DNA from: Alphaproteobacteria bacterium
GTDB taxonomy: Bacteria > Pseudomonadota > Alphaproteobacteria > RF32 > CAG-239
Length of the DNA stretch: 36,230 bases
Direction of reading: 5' to 3'
Assembly (NCBI GenBank): GCA_017635595.1
Contig: JAGBLF010000005.1
Span: forward strand, 1-36,230
Below, piece by piece: positions 1 through 9,710 of the stretch. Each line of letters starts with the position of its first letter. Within the stretch, counting starts at the first letter, position 1. The notes beneath the pieces are model-generated. The model saw only the letters and a program-made list of their open reading frames with translations, made no database searches and was not told where the DNA came from. The translations under genes were made by a program, and so were the position numbers.

Positions 1-36
1 CAACAAGAAAAATTGCGATTAACGTTTAAATACGCA

Positions 37-87
37 GAAAGTCCTTTAGCGCAGTGTACAAAGCAGTACATAAGCTAAAGGACTTTC
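37..87 (-). terminator. Long inverted repeat downstream of tuf
   Basis: Perfect 14-bp arms (37-50 GAAAGTCCTTTAGC and 74-87) enclose a loop that itself holds a 5-bp TGTAC/GTACA pairing. It lies about 30 nt past the tuf stop on the transcribed strand. The U-tract after it is poor, so it may be a 3'-end stabiliser, processing site or attenuator before the next ribosomal operon rather than a classic terminator. The next gene lies outside the window. Confidence 0.6.
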
Positions 88-119
88 AAGTAGTTATACG
101 CTAAGCGCGATTTCCTAAA

Positions 120-1310
120 TTACTTTAAAATCTTGGAAACAACGCCGGCACCAACTGTTCTACCACCTTCACGAATAGCGAAACGTAAACCTTCGCTCAT
201 TGCGATCGGGTGTAACAATTGTACGGTGATGGTTACATTATCACCAGGCATTACCATTTCCGTGCCTTCCGGTAATGCGATTGTACCGGTTACATCGGTT
301 GTACGGAAATAGAATTGCGGACGATAGTTAGAGAAGAACGGCGTATGACGACCACCCTCTTCTTTCGTCAAAATATAGCATTCGCTGGTGAAGTCTGTGT
401 GCGGCGTGATAGAACCCGGAGCAGCCAATACTTGACCACGTTCAACTTCTTCACGTTTGGTACCGCGCAACAATACACCGATGTTATCGCCGGCTTCGCC
501 TTCATCCAACAATTTACGGAACATTTCAATACCCGTACATGTGGTTTTGGCTGTCGGACGAATACCAACGATTTCGATTTCATCACCTACATGCAATACA
601 CCGCGTTCTACACGGCCGGTAACAACTGTACCACGACCCGAAATGGAGAACACATCTTCAATCGGCATCAAGAACGGTTGATCTAACGGACGTGTCGGTT
701 CCGGAATGTAAGAGTCTACAGCTTCCATTAATTCAATGATTGAATCATGGCCGATTTTCTTATCGCCGTCTTCCAATACGGCCAATGCAGAACCTTTTAC
801 GATTGGAATTTCATCGCCAGGGAAACCGTAAGATGACAACAAGTCACGAATTTCCATTTCTACCAATTCCAACAATTCCGGATCATCTACTTGGTCTACT
901 TTGTTCATGTATACAACGATTGCCGGTACGCCTACTTGACGAGCAAGCAAGATGTGTTCACGAGTTTGCGGCATCGGACCGTCAGCTGCGGAAACAACCA
1001 AAATTGCACCATCCATCTGAGCAGCACCGGTAATCATGTTTTTAACATAGTCGGCGTGGCCCGGACAGTCTACGTGTGCATAGTGGCGGTTCTTTGTTTC
1101 ATATTCTACGTGTGCTGTAGAAATGGTAATACCGCGAGCTCTTTCTTCAGGAGCTTTATCAATTTGGTCATATGCTGTAAAGCTTGCACCACCTTCTTCA
1201 GCCAATACTTTGGTAATAGCTGCCGTCAATGTGGTTTTACCGTGGTCTACGTGACCAATCGTACCAATGTTGCAGTGCGGTTTCGTCCGCTCAAATTTTT
1301 CTTTTGCCAT
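120..1310 (-). CDS. tuf: Elongation factor Tu
   Basis: EF-Tu is the GTPase that delivers aminoacyl-tRNA to the ribosomal A site in the cytoplasm. The 396-residue product has all family marks: the P-loop GHVDHGKT near residue 19, DCPGH (switch II), NKVD (G4), then the two beta-barrel domains ending in a Gly-rich tail ([15 protein letters not shown]). The reading frame is open five codons further upstream, but I chose the ATG giving [16 protein letters not shown], the conserved N-terminus, which has GGAG 9 nt upstream. It is the last visible gene of the str operon, 83 nt after fusA. Codon use is AAA/GAA/TTG rich and serves here as a reference for a highly expressed native gene. Length is normal and no key residue is missing. 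Confidence 0.99.
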   Translation of the reverse strand: MAKEKFERTKPHCNIGTIGHVDHGKTTLTAAITKVLAEEGGASFTAYDQIDKAPEERARGITISTAHVEYETKNRHYAHVDCPGHADYVKNMITGAAQMDGAILVVSAADGPMPQTREHILLARQVGVPAIVVYMNKVDQVDDPELLELVEMEIRDLLSSYGFPGDEIPIVKGSALAVLEDGDKKIGHDSIIELMEAVDSYIPEPTRPLDQPFLMPIEDVFSISGRGTVVTGRVERGVLHVGDEIEIVGIRPTAKTTCTGIEMFRKLLDEGEAGDNIGVLLRGTKREEVERGQVLAAPGSITPHTDFTSECYILTKEEGGRHTPFFSNYRPQFYFRTTDVTGTIALPEGTEMVMPGDNVTITVQLLHPIAMSEGLRFAIREGGRTVGAGVVSKILK

Positions 1311-1344
1311 GTTTATTTTCTCCAAATAAATTAATTTATATTTT

Positions 1345-1376
1345 CCGTCAGGACGATTGGCATACCGCCCCGACGG
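1345..1376 (-). repeat. Stem-loop in the fusA-tuf spacer
   Basis: CCGTC at 1345-1349 pairs with GACGG at 1372-1376. The stem continues inward with two mismatches around a roughly 9-nt loop. It is the only structure in the fusA-tuf spacer and has no U-tract. It could be an RNA-processing site or mild attenuator setting the tuf to fusA ratio; that role is inferred. Confidence 0.4.
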
Positions 1377-1393
1377 ACGTCTTTAACATATAT

Positions 1394-3469
1394 CTAAGCT
1401 GATTTAGCTTTGATGGTTTCAGCCACTTCTCTCGGAACTTCGGCATAGTGATCAAAAATCATCGTATACTGAGCACGACCCTGAGAAAGTGAGCGTAATG
1501 TATTTACGTAACCGAACATACAAGAAAGCGGGACAAACGCATCTACCACACGGGCATTACCGCGTTGATCCATACCGTTGACCAAACCACGACGTGAGTT
1601 TAAGTCACCGATAATGTCACCCATATATTCTTCAGGGGTAACAACTTCAACTTTCATAATCGGTTCCAAAAGTTTCGGCGCTGCTTGAGCCATACCTTCA
1701 CGGAAGGCGGCACGAGCGGCAATTTCGAAGCACATAACGTTAGAGTCTACTTCGTGGTAAGCACCATCATAAAGGGTTGCTTTAACGCCTGTTACCGGAT
1801 AACCGGCGATTACACCTGTATCCATAGCGGTGCGCAAACCTTTTTCAACACCCGGAATATATTCCTTCGGAACGTTACCGCCGACAACCGTATTCAAGAA
1901 TTCAAAACCGGTATGATCTTCGGTCGGTTCGAACTTAATTTTAACTTTAGCGAACTGACCGGCACCGCCTGATTGCTTTTTGTGCGTATATTCGATATCA
2001 CATGGTTTTGTGATTGTTTCACGATAAGCAACTTGCGGATCACCGACGTTAGCTTCTACTTTGAATTCTCTCTTCAAACGATCAACAATAATGTCGAGGT
2101 GCAATTCGCCCATACCGGCAATAATTGTCTGACCGCTGTCCGGATCAGAAGTAACTTTGAACGACGGATCTTCCATAGCAAGTCTGCCCAAAGCCAAGCC
2201 CATTTTTTCAACATCGGCTTTAGTCTTCGGTTCAACGGCCAATTGAATAACCGGCTCAGGGAATACCATGTTTTCCAAAACAATCGGATGAGCTTCATCA
2301 CAAAGGGTATCACCTGTTGTTGTATCTTTCAAACCTGCCAAAGCAACGATATCACCGGCATAAGCTTCTTTGATATCATCACGTTTGTTGGCATGCATCA
2401 AAAGCATACGGCCGATACGTTCTTTTTTATCTTTAACCGAGTTGTAAACGTAAGAACCGGCAGTCATTACACCGGAATAAATACGAATAAATGTTAAAGA
2501 ACCGACGAACGGGTCATTCATGATTTTGAATGCCAAAGCGGCTAAAGGTTCTTTATCTGTCGGATGTCTTTCATCTTCAGCTTCGGTATCCGGATTTACA
2601 CCTTTAATGGCCGGAATATCCAAAGGAGACGGCAAGTAATCTACGACAGCATCCAAAAGTAATTGAACACCTTTGTTTTTGAAAGCGGTACCGCAGAATA
2701 CCGGAACGAAATCTTGTGCCAATGTACCTTTACGGATACACTTTTTCAAGGTTTCCAGAGGAATTTCTTTACCTTCCAAGTAGTCTTCCATAGCTTGTTC
2801 ATCTTGTTCTACGGCCATTTCAACCAATTGATTGTGATATTCTTCGGCTTTGTCTTTCAAGTCAGCCGGAATTTCCTGAATTTCAATCGGAGAATCTGCC
2901 GTATCACCGGTATAAACAACAGCTTTCATTTTCAACAAATCAACAACACCGCGGAAATCAGCTTCGGCACCGAGCGGCAATTGCATTGCCATCGGGCGAG
3001 CGCCCAAGCGGTCAACAATCATATCTAAGCAACGATAGAAGTTGGCGCCGATACGATCCATTTTGTTGCAGAAACAAATTCTCGGAACATTATATTTATC
3101 AGCTTGTCTCCAAACTGTTTCAGATTGCGGCTCAACACCGGCAACCGAATCGAATACGGTAATAGCACCATCTAATACGCGGAGTGAACGTTCAACTTCA
3201 GCAGTGAAGTCAACGTGTCCCGGCGTATCGATGATGTTAATACGGTAACCGTTCCAGTAACAAGTTGTTGCGGCAGACGTAATGGTAATACCGCGTTCTT
3301 GTTCCTGTTCCATCCAGTCCATGGTGGCAGCACCATCATGAACTTCACCGATTTTGTGATTAACACCCGTATAGAACAAAATACGTTCCGTAGTCGTTGT
3401 TTTACCGGCATCAATATGAGCCATGATACCGATGTTTCTGTAGAGTTCCAATTTATGTGTTCTAGGCAT
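1394..3469 (-). CDS. fusA: Elongation factor G
   Basis: EF-G is the translocation GTPase of protein synthesis and also works in ribosome recycling. The 691-residue protein starts [20 protein letters not shown] and has G1 [12 protein letters not shown], the RGITITSAA switch I region, DTPGHVDF (G3) and NKMDRIGAN (G4), followed by domains II-V including the domain IV/V signature [16 protein letters not shown] near the C-terminus. AGGAGA precedes the ATG. It lies 18 nt downstream of rpsG and upstream of tuf, the standard str-operon order. Length is typical and there is no sign of truncation or transfer. Confidence 0.99.
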   Translation of the reverse strand: MPRTHKLELYRNIGIMAHIDAGKTTTTERILFYTGVNHKIGEVHDGAATMDWMEQEQERGITITSAATTCYWNGYRINIIDTPGHVDFTAEVERSLRVLDGAITVFDSVAGVEPQSETVWRQADKYNVPRICFCNKMDRIGANFYRCLDMIVDRLGARPMAMQLPLGAEADFRGVVDLLKMKAVVYTGDTADSPIEIQEIPADLKDKAEEYHNQLVEMAVEQDEQAMEDYLEGKEIPLETLKKCIRKGTLAQDFVPVFCGTAFKNKGVQLLLDAVVDYLPSPLDIPAIKGVNPDTEAEDERHPTDKEPLAALAFKIMNDPFVGSLTFIRIYSGVMTAGSYVYNSVKDKKERIGRMLLMHANKRDDIKEAYAGDIVALAGLKDTTTGDTLCDEAHPIVLENMVFPEPVIQLAVEPKTKADVEKMGLALGRLAMEDPSFKVTSDPDSGQTIIAGMGELHLDIIVDRLKREFKVEANVGDPQVAYRETITKPCDIEYTHKKQSGGAGQFAKVKIKFEPTEDHTGFEFLNTVVGGNVPKEYIPGVEKGLRTAMDTGVIAGYPVTGVKATLYDGAYHEVDSNVMCFEIAARAAFREGMAQAAPKLLEPIMKVEVVTPEEYMGDIIGDLNSRRGLVNGMDQRGNARVVDAFVPLSCMFGYVNTLRSLSQGRAQYTMIFDHYAEVPREVAETIKAKSA

Positions 3470-3487
3470 TGTCTTTTCTCTCCTTGA

Positions 3488-4341
<854 letters not shown>

Positions 4342-4382
4342 CACATTTTCCTTAAGTTATTAAATTTACACAAAACTAACGG

Positions 4383-4402
4383 CCAAATGCATACACATTT
4401 GG
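4383..4402 (-). repeat. Leader hairpin of the str operon
   Basis: CCAAATG (4383-4389) pairs perfectly with CATTTGG (4396-4402) around a 6-nt loop, about 10 nt into the predicted transcript and about 40 nt before rpsL. It lacks a U-tract and so is a leader stem-loop, possibly 5'-end protection or a regulatory site. Confidence 0.5.
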
Positions 4403-4417
4403 TCTTAGCTGTGGCGG

Positions 4418-4445
4418 ATAATATCATAAAATTAAAGAGAGTCAA
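4418..4445 (-). promoter_or_regulatory. Promoter of the str operon
   Basis: On the minus strand there is TTGACT (4440-4445), a 16-nt spacer and TATTAT (4418-4423), a good sigma-70-type promoter about 75 nt upstream of rpsL. It is the only such pair between rpsL and the end of the gene behind it. Confidence 0.7.
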
Positions 4446-4473
4446 CAGGTTTTTTTATTATTTTTGCAAACTA

Positions 4474-7266
4474 TTATCTGACATAACCGCTCTGCTGATT
4501 GTACAGCATTGTCTGCCTTGCAAAATTTTTGGTTTGTTGCGGATTAGTCGGCGCACGAGCCGTTGCGGCTTTGAAGCCCTCTCCCGAAATCAAATTATCA
4601 CCCTGACGCAAAGCTTTTACAAAGTTGTATTTATCGCCTTTTGACATCGTATCGTAGGTTTGTCCTTGCAACGATTGCGTTTGCGACAGTGTTTGAGTTT
4701 TTTCCCTTTTTATCGCCGATTCAACATACGGCATTAAATCTTGTTTATAGGTCGCCAGAACATTATTAACGGCATTTTCCGGATGCAACGGATCGGCGTT
4801 ATATTGGGCGGTCCAATCACTGACGATTTTCGTATATTTTTCCGGTTCTCTGTTCATCATATCCGAACAGGCCGCCCGTAATTTAGCATCGGCGTTCGTT
4901 GCCACAAACTGATCATATTGCGCCGATTGTTCGTTACTGATTGTCGGTTGTTGAATCTGCGGCTGAACAGTTTCCACCGTCGGTTGTTGAACCTGCGGTT
5001 GCGGCATCGTTTGCTGAGCCGATTGCATCATCGGTTGCTGAATTTGCGGTTGAACGACATCCACAGTCGGTTGTTGAACCTGCGGTTGAGGTTGAGGCTG
5101 TGGTTGTTCTTGAATAATATGCGGCATTGTATAAGGCGTATATTGGAATACCTGCGGCTTATTATCTTGTTGTGTCTGCTGCATAGGTTGCGGCATCGCT
5201 TGCGGTGTCTGTTGCATAGGCTGTTGCATCATCGGTTGTGATTGCTGAACCGGCTGTTGCATTATTGCCGTTTGAGCCATCGGTTGCGCCTGCTGAGCCG
5301 TTTTTTCAGGTTGCTTTGCTGTTTCCTGAGATTGTTGTTTGGCTTTAGGTTGTTCCTGTTTAACGTCAACCTGTTCTTGCTGAGTTTGCTTAGTTGGAGA
5401 AATCTCTTGCGTTATGCTCTCCTCACCAGAATCATGTTCTTGTGCTTTTCTTGCGCGTTTTTCAAGTTCTTCCTCATGCATTTTCGTAATTTTATCTTGG
5501 AACTCATTTGTCGGAACTTTTTTTAACTCATCTTTAATAGAATTGTATGCTGGATTATCTTGATTATAATAATGCACACTACCGATTTGCCCCATTATCT
5601 CTTTTAATTCTTTTTTAAATTTTCTTTTATTCATTCCTAAAAAGCCGCTGGGAACATCAACTTTTTCTGCTATTTTTTTCTGCGAAACAGCATAATTTGC
5701 TCTCTGTGAATTTGTTACAACCATAGTCAGAAGCTCCGCTTTGACTGCTGGTTCCAAATTATACTTATCAGAAAATGCCTCAATTGAATTAATAACACTT
5801 TTTACGGGATATGTAGCTACCCCTCCTGTATCTTTTCTTGGTTCTAATCGAGCTTCATCAATAACATTCGCACCCGGATTTTTCTGTTTATTTCGCATCA
5901 TCGATTGTAATTTATCTGCAGGCACTTCAGAATTAATCAGTTTTGCAAAATACGGATTATTTTTATTTTCTGCCAATATCTTACTGATTTCATTGATAGT
6001 ATTTTTTGCATCATGTTTCAGCATTAAACGAGAGATAGGATTACCGCTACTGATACTTTCAACCTTCATATCTACCAAATTCGGCAACATTTGGTGTTTC
6101 ATCATAGTGGGCAAGATTTCATTTATTTTAATACTCATATATTCCGTAGGCATCTTCATATCAAGAATATCAAGTTTTAGTCTTATCCTTTCATATTCTT
6201 TTAACGCAGATAATTCAGGATCGCTACATGGAACTTTTTTTGAGGCTACTTGTTCCATTTTCCTGACTTGCTGTTTGCGTAATTTACTATGATTTACCAT
6301 TGTTCTGACCGATGAAGCAGCCTTTCCGATATCTTTAACGGAAGAAACAATAATTCTCGGGACTTTGGTCATCGACTTCAAAACATCTCTGCGCCACCCG
6401 TGTTCCGCCTCGGAATGACCGTCCGTTATATTATAATCAAAGAAAGCCTTAAGCGTTCGCGGTGAATATGTATTTTCCATAACGATATTTTCGCATAATT
6501 TCGCAATCTTTTCGGCATTGATTGTGCCGTTTTCGTTAAAATACTCCTCTCTTCTACCTTCTTTTCTTATGTTTTTAATTTCTTTGATAAGAGCATATAT
6601 TACCGGTCTGTTTGCATAAAACTTGCTACTGTTTTCATCTGCTCCAAAGTTAGTTTCGCCAAAAGATAATGCGCCTGATATAATACTCGCATCAGCCATA
6701 TTTTTGGCATCCAACGTTTGTTTGTAAAAATCAACTGCACTCTCTGCTCTTAACAACAGAACAGCCGAACCGAAACAATCTGCATGTTGCTCATTCAAGA
6801 ACAAATTATAATTACCCCTATCCAATAATTTATCGTCATACTCATCTTCACGTAATCCTGTCTTAGCATTATCATATAATTTATCAATTTTTTCCTCTGC
6901 AAACATACCGAATTCAGATTGCAAAGAATGCGCCAACTCATGCAAAGTGGTATGATAATCTTTTGAAGAAGACGAAAAGAATACATCTCCGTAATTTAAG
7001 CCACCTCCATATCTGGTAGAAGTTCCCACATCGACCTCATATTCTCCTCCTGGTAAAGGTTTGAGAACGTTATCTTTAACCAGAATTGCTTCTGCTTCTT
7101 CATAAGAAATTCCCTGAGTCCTGCTCACTTCGTTGATAACACGTTCAAAGTCATAATGAAATTCATTGTTTATTGTGTCATTATGGATATCATCATATGC
7201 GATAACAGCAACACCTACTTCTTTTGAAATTTGTTCTATATCATTTCTGATTTGTTCGTAGTCCAT
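4474..7266 (-). CDS. Large putative zinc metallopeptidase with Gln/Pro-rich tail
   Basis: I do not recognise this 930-residue protein as a named family. Near the N-terminus it carries HELAH (residues 109-113) followed by LNEQHAD, with Glu159 and Asp163. This is the HExxH plus downstream Glu arrangement of gluzincin or ImmA/IrrE-like zinc peptidases, so a peptidase role is inferred. Residues about 170-620 are mostly helical and charged and contain many Lys-rich stretches. Residues about 625-790 are dominated by Gln, Pro and Met, including an imperfect repeat PQPQVQQPTV/VQPQIQQP. A folded-looking 140-residue C-terminus follows. There is no signal peptide or membrane segment. The ATG has GAGAG upstream, and a consensus promoter lies about 120 nt before it. 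The gene has no operon partner. It could be a host-directed effector or a phage-derived polyvalent protein; neither is shown. Confidence 0.75.
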   Translation of the reverse strand: MDYEQIRNDIEQISKEVGVAVIAYDDIHNDTINNEFHYDFERVINEVSRTQGISYEEAEAILVKDNVLKPLPGGEYEVDVGTSTRYGGGLNYGDVFFSSSSKDYHTTLHELAHSLQSEFGMFAEEKIDKLYDNAKTGLREDEYDDKLLDRGNYNLFLNEQHADCFGSAVLLLRAESAVDFYKQTLDAKNMADASIISGALSFGETNFGADENSSKFYANRPVIYALIKEIKNIRKEGRREEYFNENGTINAEKIAKLCENIVMENTYSPRTLKAFFDYNITDGHSEAEHGWRRDVLKSMTKVPRIIVSSVKDIGKAASSVRTMVNHSKLRKQQVRKMEQVASKKVPCSDPELSALKEYERIRLKLDILDMKMPTEYMSIKINEILPTMMKHQMLPNLVDMKVESISSGNPISRLMLKHDAKNTINEISKILAENKNNPYFAKLINSEVPADKLQSMMRNKQKNPGANVIDEARLEPRKDTGGVATYPVKSVINSIEAFSDKYNLEPAVKAELLTMVVTNSQRANYAVSQKKIAEKVDVPSGFLGMNKRKFKKELKEIMGQIGSVHYYNQDNPAYNSIKDELKKVPTNEFQDKITKMHEEELEKRARKAQEHDSGEESITQEISPTKQTQQEQVDVKQEQPKAKQQSQETAKQPEKTAQQAQPMAQTAIMQQPVQQSQPMMQQPMQQTPQAMPQPMQQTQQDNKPQVFQYTPYTMPHIIQEQPQPQPQPQVQQPTVDVVQPQIQQPMMQSAQQTMPQPQVQQPTVETVQPQIQQPTISNEQSAQYDQFVATNADAKLRAACSDMMNREPEKYTKIVSDWTAQYNADPLHPENAVNNVLATYKQDLMPYVESAIKREKTQTLSQTQSLQGQTYDTMSKGDKYNFVKALRQGDNLISGEGFKAATARAPTNPQQTKNFARQTMLYNQQSGYVR
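4899..5394 (-). repeat. Degenerate Gln/Pro codon repeat inside the large ORF
   Basis: This segment encodes the low-complexity tail of the HExxH protein: short CAA/CAG-CCG runs plus a longer imperfect duplication (about 4935-5000 and 5025-5090 on the plus strand share the words GTCGGTTGTTGAACCTGCGG and TTGCGGTTGAAC-like variants). Limits are approximate. Such repeats can expand or contract by slippage. The Leu/Arg-rich frames on the opposite strand are shadows of this composition. Confidence 0.75.
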
Positions 7267-7392
7267 TTTTCATCTCTCAGATACTCTTTTCTTTTATCTT
7301 CTGCTGTTTTGCAGCGTTTCCTCATCATCTGCGCGACAATCACGCCGAACCGTCACGTTTAACAAAACATATAAACGCAACTATATAGAGAT

Positions 7393-7421
7393 ATTATAGA
7401 ATATATCCTTATTTCTGTCAA
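7393..7421 (-). promoter_or_regulatory. Full-consensus promoter for the large metallopeptidase gene
   Basis: The minus strand has TTGACA (7416-7421), a 17-nt spacer and TATAAT (7393-7398), a perfect sigma-70 consensus. The predicted start is near 7386, giving a leader of about 120 nt. That leader includes a 30-codon upstream frame (7236-7328) running into the start of the main gene. The rest of the 7267-7392 spacer shows no other gene. Confidence 0.85.
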
Positions 7422-7455
7422 TTAATCTTTTATGAGATTTAGAAAGCATATGCCT

Positions 7456-7482
7456 TTTTGCACACAAAACCACCGTGCAAAA
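7456..7482 (-). repeat. Stem-loop after the small membrane protein gene
   Basis: TTTTGCAC (7456-7463) pairs with GTGCAAAA (7475-7482) around an 11-nt loop, 17 nt past the stop of the 23-residue ORF. No U-tract follows on either strand, so it may stabilise the 3' end rather than terminate strongly. Confidence 0.45.
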
Positions 7483-7498
7483 TAATGCTGTTTAAAAG

Positions 7499-7570
7499 TT
7501 AGACATATTGCCAAGCAAGGAACACTATAGCAAATATTATGCCGCAGATGATGATTGTACCCGTTGACAT
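7499..7570 (-). CDS. 23-residue single-pass membrane protein
   Basis: The frame reads MSTGTIIICGIIFAIVFLAWQYV and stops. Residues 5-19 form one hydrophobic helix, with a short polar N-terminus and an aromatic WQYV end. It is too short for routine gene calling, but AAGGAG lies about 7 nt before the ATG and a near-consensus promoter lies about 30 nt further up, so translation is very likely. It is monocistronic between the lipoprotein gene and the large metallopeptidase gene. Bacterial proteins of this size often modulate a membrane complex or act as stress or toxin peptides; which applies here cannot be told. Confidence 0.75.
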   Translation of the reverse strand: MSTGTIIICGIIFAIVFLAWQYV

Positions 7571-7598
7571 ATTAAAGCTCCTTTCATTCTGTGTTGAC

Positions 7599-7627
7599 AT
7601 TATAACACTGCATAAAATACAAATCAA
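7599..7627 (-). promoter_or_regulatory. Promoter of the 23-residue membrane protein gene
   Basis: The minus strand has TTGATT (7622-7627), a 17-nt spacer and TATAAT (7599-7604). The start falls near 7592, about 22 nt before the ATG, leaving room only for the SD. Confidence 0.8.
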
Positions 7628-7633
7628 GCAAAA

Positions 7634-8014
7634 TCAGTAACAATCATCACCGTTAAAATTTGCGTCGGTGATAATACCATTGCGAATTACGAACGTTGTT
7701 TTGCAATAAAACAACGGCGGCGCCGGCGGTAAACCGTAATCCGGAACAGCCATGGCATCATAACTCATTTCACTTTCATACGGTTCAAAAACATTGTCTA
7801 TCGGCTGACTTTCGGATTGATAATACGTCGCCAATATAGTATCGGCATCAAATTGTGTCGTTTGCATCGGCATTCCCCACACGGCGTACAAATCCGCCGA
7901 ACTTCGCCCGATCCACTTATCTATTTTTTGCTGATACAGCGAATTTTGCGTTCCCAAACGCATACAGCCGCACAAAAGGCAAATACTCAGCAGTCCGATT
8001 GTTTTTTTAATCAT
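7634..8014 (-). CDS. Small putative lipoprotein coupled to hflX
   Basis: The 126-residue product starts MIKKTIGLLSICLLCGC: two lysines, a hydrophobic core and a lipobox (LCGC, modified Cys17), so it should be exported and lipid-anchored. The mature part has GRSSADLYAVWGMP, resembling the start of small outer-membrane lipoproteins with a BamE/SmpA-like fold, and two further Cys (FYCKTTF and GDDCY) that could form a disulfide. Its ATG overlaps the hflX stop by 4 nt (ATGA), and AAGGAAAC inside hflX is its SD, so translation is coupled to hflX. Specific function is unknown. It is the last gene of hfq-hflX-lipoprotein. Confidence 0.85.
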   Translation of the reverse strand: MIKKTIGLLSICLLCGCMRLGTQNSLYQQKIDKWIGRSSADLYAVWGMPMQTTQFDADTILATYYQSESQPIDNVFEPYESEMSYDAMAVPDYGLPPAPPLFYCKTTFVIRNGIITDANFNGDDCY

Positions 8015-9333
8015 TTTTGTTTCCTTATACTGATCAAATCATTATGCTCAGTCATTTTAGCAAAGCGTGCCAAATTTTCCTGACTGATACTGACAGTATA
8101 AGTATTCTGATTTTCCTGATTTTCAATCTTATCGACCTGACTGTTTTGATACAGCCATGCTGAAAGCCGTCCTTCGGCAATCGGTAAAGTTATTTGATAA
8201 TGCGTATATGCCACTGAGAGTTTTTGCTCAATTAGCTCGAGTAATTTTTCTTTGCCCTGCCCCGTTAACGCCGACACCAAAACTTTTGATGCCGAATTTG
8301 CCGTTTTGTTTTGCCAAGAGCCATAATCTTCTTTAGATAATAAATCGGCTTTATTCAGCACTTCAATATAATTCTCGGCATATTTAATTTCTTTTAATCC
8401 CAAACTTTCCAACACATTTAATACATCTTCTTTTTGCGCTTTGGTATCCGGATTGGCAATATCGCGCACATGCAAAATAATATCGGCACTCAATACTTCT
8501 TCTAAGGTCGCACGAAATGCCATAATCAATTCGTGCGGCAAATCCGAAATAAAGCCGACCGTATCTGACAAAATGACTTCCGTTCCATTTGGTAAGTTGA
8601 CTTTTCGCATAGTCGGATCAAGCGTGGCAAACAGCATGTCGGCAGCCATAACCGCACTGTCTGTCAAATAGTTAAACAACGTTGATTTACCTGCATTGGT
8701 ATAGCCGACCAGAGCCACCACCGGATACGGCACTTTACGCCGTGCACCGCGTTGAATATCGCGCGTTTTTTTGACTTTTTCCAAATCTTTTTTAATGCGA
8801 ATGATTTTATCGTCAATAATACGACGATCAAGCTCGATTTGTGTTTCGCCCGGGCCGCCCAAAAAACCGGCACCGCCGCGCTGACGCTCCAAGTGAGTCC
8901 AGCTGCGTACCAAACGAGAACGCTGGTAAGTCAAATGCGCCAGTTCAACCTGCAAAGCTCCCTCTTTGGTTTGAGCACGTTCACCGAAGATTTCCAAAAT
9001 CAAGGCGGTTCGATCGATGACTTTAATTTTGAGTTCGCGTTCCAAATTACGCTGCTGAATCGGCGACAAACGGCCGTCCACCACCATTAATTCAATTTTA
9101 TCATCATTGATAACAGGTTTAATCCGTTCGATAAAACCGCGGCTGAAAAACATTGCCGGCTTCACTTCACGCAGGCGCACAACTTCTTTATGGCAAATAT
9201 TGAGTTTAATGGCCAGTGCCAAACCTTCAATTTCTGCCAAACGGCTGTCTTCCGACAGTGCAAAAGCTTCGCCCGACACAACCGGACAAACCACACAGGC
9301 ATTTATTTGAGGATTTTGCTCGATTTCTATCAC
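8011..9333 (-). CDS. hflX: Ribosome-associated GTPase HflX
   Basis: HflX binds the 50S subunit and can split stalled or heat-stressed ribosomes. The 440-residue protein has the N-terminal HflX domain, the glycine-rich signature GFLGGPGETQIELDRR, a coiled linker, then a G domain from about residue 205 with GYTNAGKST (G1), DTVGF (G3) and NKADLL (G4), and a short C-terminal domain. It starts at a GTG sharing one base with the hfq stop (TAGTG) and its own stop overlaps the next gene, so the three form one coupled unit. hfq-hflX adjacency is common in proteobacteria. Length is normal. Confidence 0.97.
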   Translation of the reverse strand: MIEIEQNPQINACVVCPVVSGEAFALSEDSRLAEIEGLALAIKLNICHKEVVRLREVKPAMFFSRGFIERIKPVINDDKIELMVVDGRLSPIQQRNLERELKIKVIDRTALILEIFGERAQTKEGALQVELAHLTYQRSRLVRSWTHLERQRGGAGFLGGPGETQIELDRRIIDDKIIRIKKDLEKVKKTRDIQRGARRKVPYPVVALVGYTNAGKSTLFNYLTDSAVMAADMLFATLDPTMRKVNLPNGTEVILSDTVGFISDLPHELIMAFRATLEEVLSADIILHVRDIANPDTKAQKEDVLNVLESLGLKEIKYAENYIEVLNKADLLSKEDYGSWQNKTANSASKVLVSALTGQGKEKLLELIEQKLSVAYTHYQITLPIAEGRLSAWLYQNSQVDKIENQENQNTYTVSISQENLARFAKMTEHNDLISIRKQK

Positions 9334-9548
9334 TATTCTTCTGCAATATCAACAGCCACGCTCGGCATGATGGTCGAAACAGCATGTTTATAAACAAGCT
9401 GGGTATGACCGTCACGACGGAGCAACAAACATTCTTCGTCTTGAGACGTTACGATCCCCTGCAACTTGACACCGTTGATTAAAAATACGGTTACCGAAAC
9501 TTTTTCATTTTTAATATCTTCTAAGAAATCACTTTGTACTTTATTCAT
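9333..9548 (-). CDS. hfq: RNA chaperone Hfq
   Basis: Hfq forms a hexameric ring that helps small RNAs pair with mRNAs. The 71-residue protein has the Sm1 region ([26 protein letters not shown]), a basic rim RRDG, and the Sm2 signature [10 protein letters not shown] with the conserved Tyr-Lys-His. It ends in a short acidic tail, as in alphaproteobacterial Hfq rather than the long tail of enterics. AAGGAT precedes the ATG. It is the first gene of the hfq-hflX-lipoprotein unit. The promoter in the 160-nt divergent region shared with rmuC is not clear. Confidence 0.98.
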   Translation of the reverse strand: MNKVQSDFLEDIKNEKVSVTVFLINGVKLQGIVTSQDEECLLLRRDGHTQLVYKHAVSTIMPSVAVDIAEE

Positions 9549-9652
9549 TATTTTTATCCTTATAAAATAATTTCTGAAGGTAAGACTAAAAGCTTTTTTG
9601 ATTTAAATCCAGAATAATTTAAACTTTTGCACGCATATTTGCAAAATTATGA

Positions 9653-9681
9653 TTGCGAAACGTTTTTTGCTGTTTTATAAT
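9653..9681 (+). promoter_or_regulatory. Promoter of the rmuC-murG-sirtuin operon
   Basis: TTGCGA (9653-9658), a 17-nt spacer and TATAAT (9676-9681) lie about 30 nt upstream of the rmuC ATG, in the divergent spacer with hfq. The leader is short and carries GGAGG just before the start. Confidence 0.75.
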
Positions 9682-9710
9682 GCCTCTTATCAATTTAAGC
9701 GGAGGTATGT

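Noticed and set aside
315..3487. Long plus-strand frames opposite tuf, fusA and rpsG
   Set aside because: They are shadow frames of highly biased ribosomal-operon codons, with no SD or family motifs.
4899..5526. Leu/Arg-rich plus-strand ORFs at 4918-5241 and 5242-5526
   Set aside because: They are antisense images of the Gln/Pro codon repeat and have no promoter or SD of their own.
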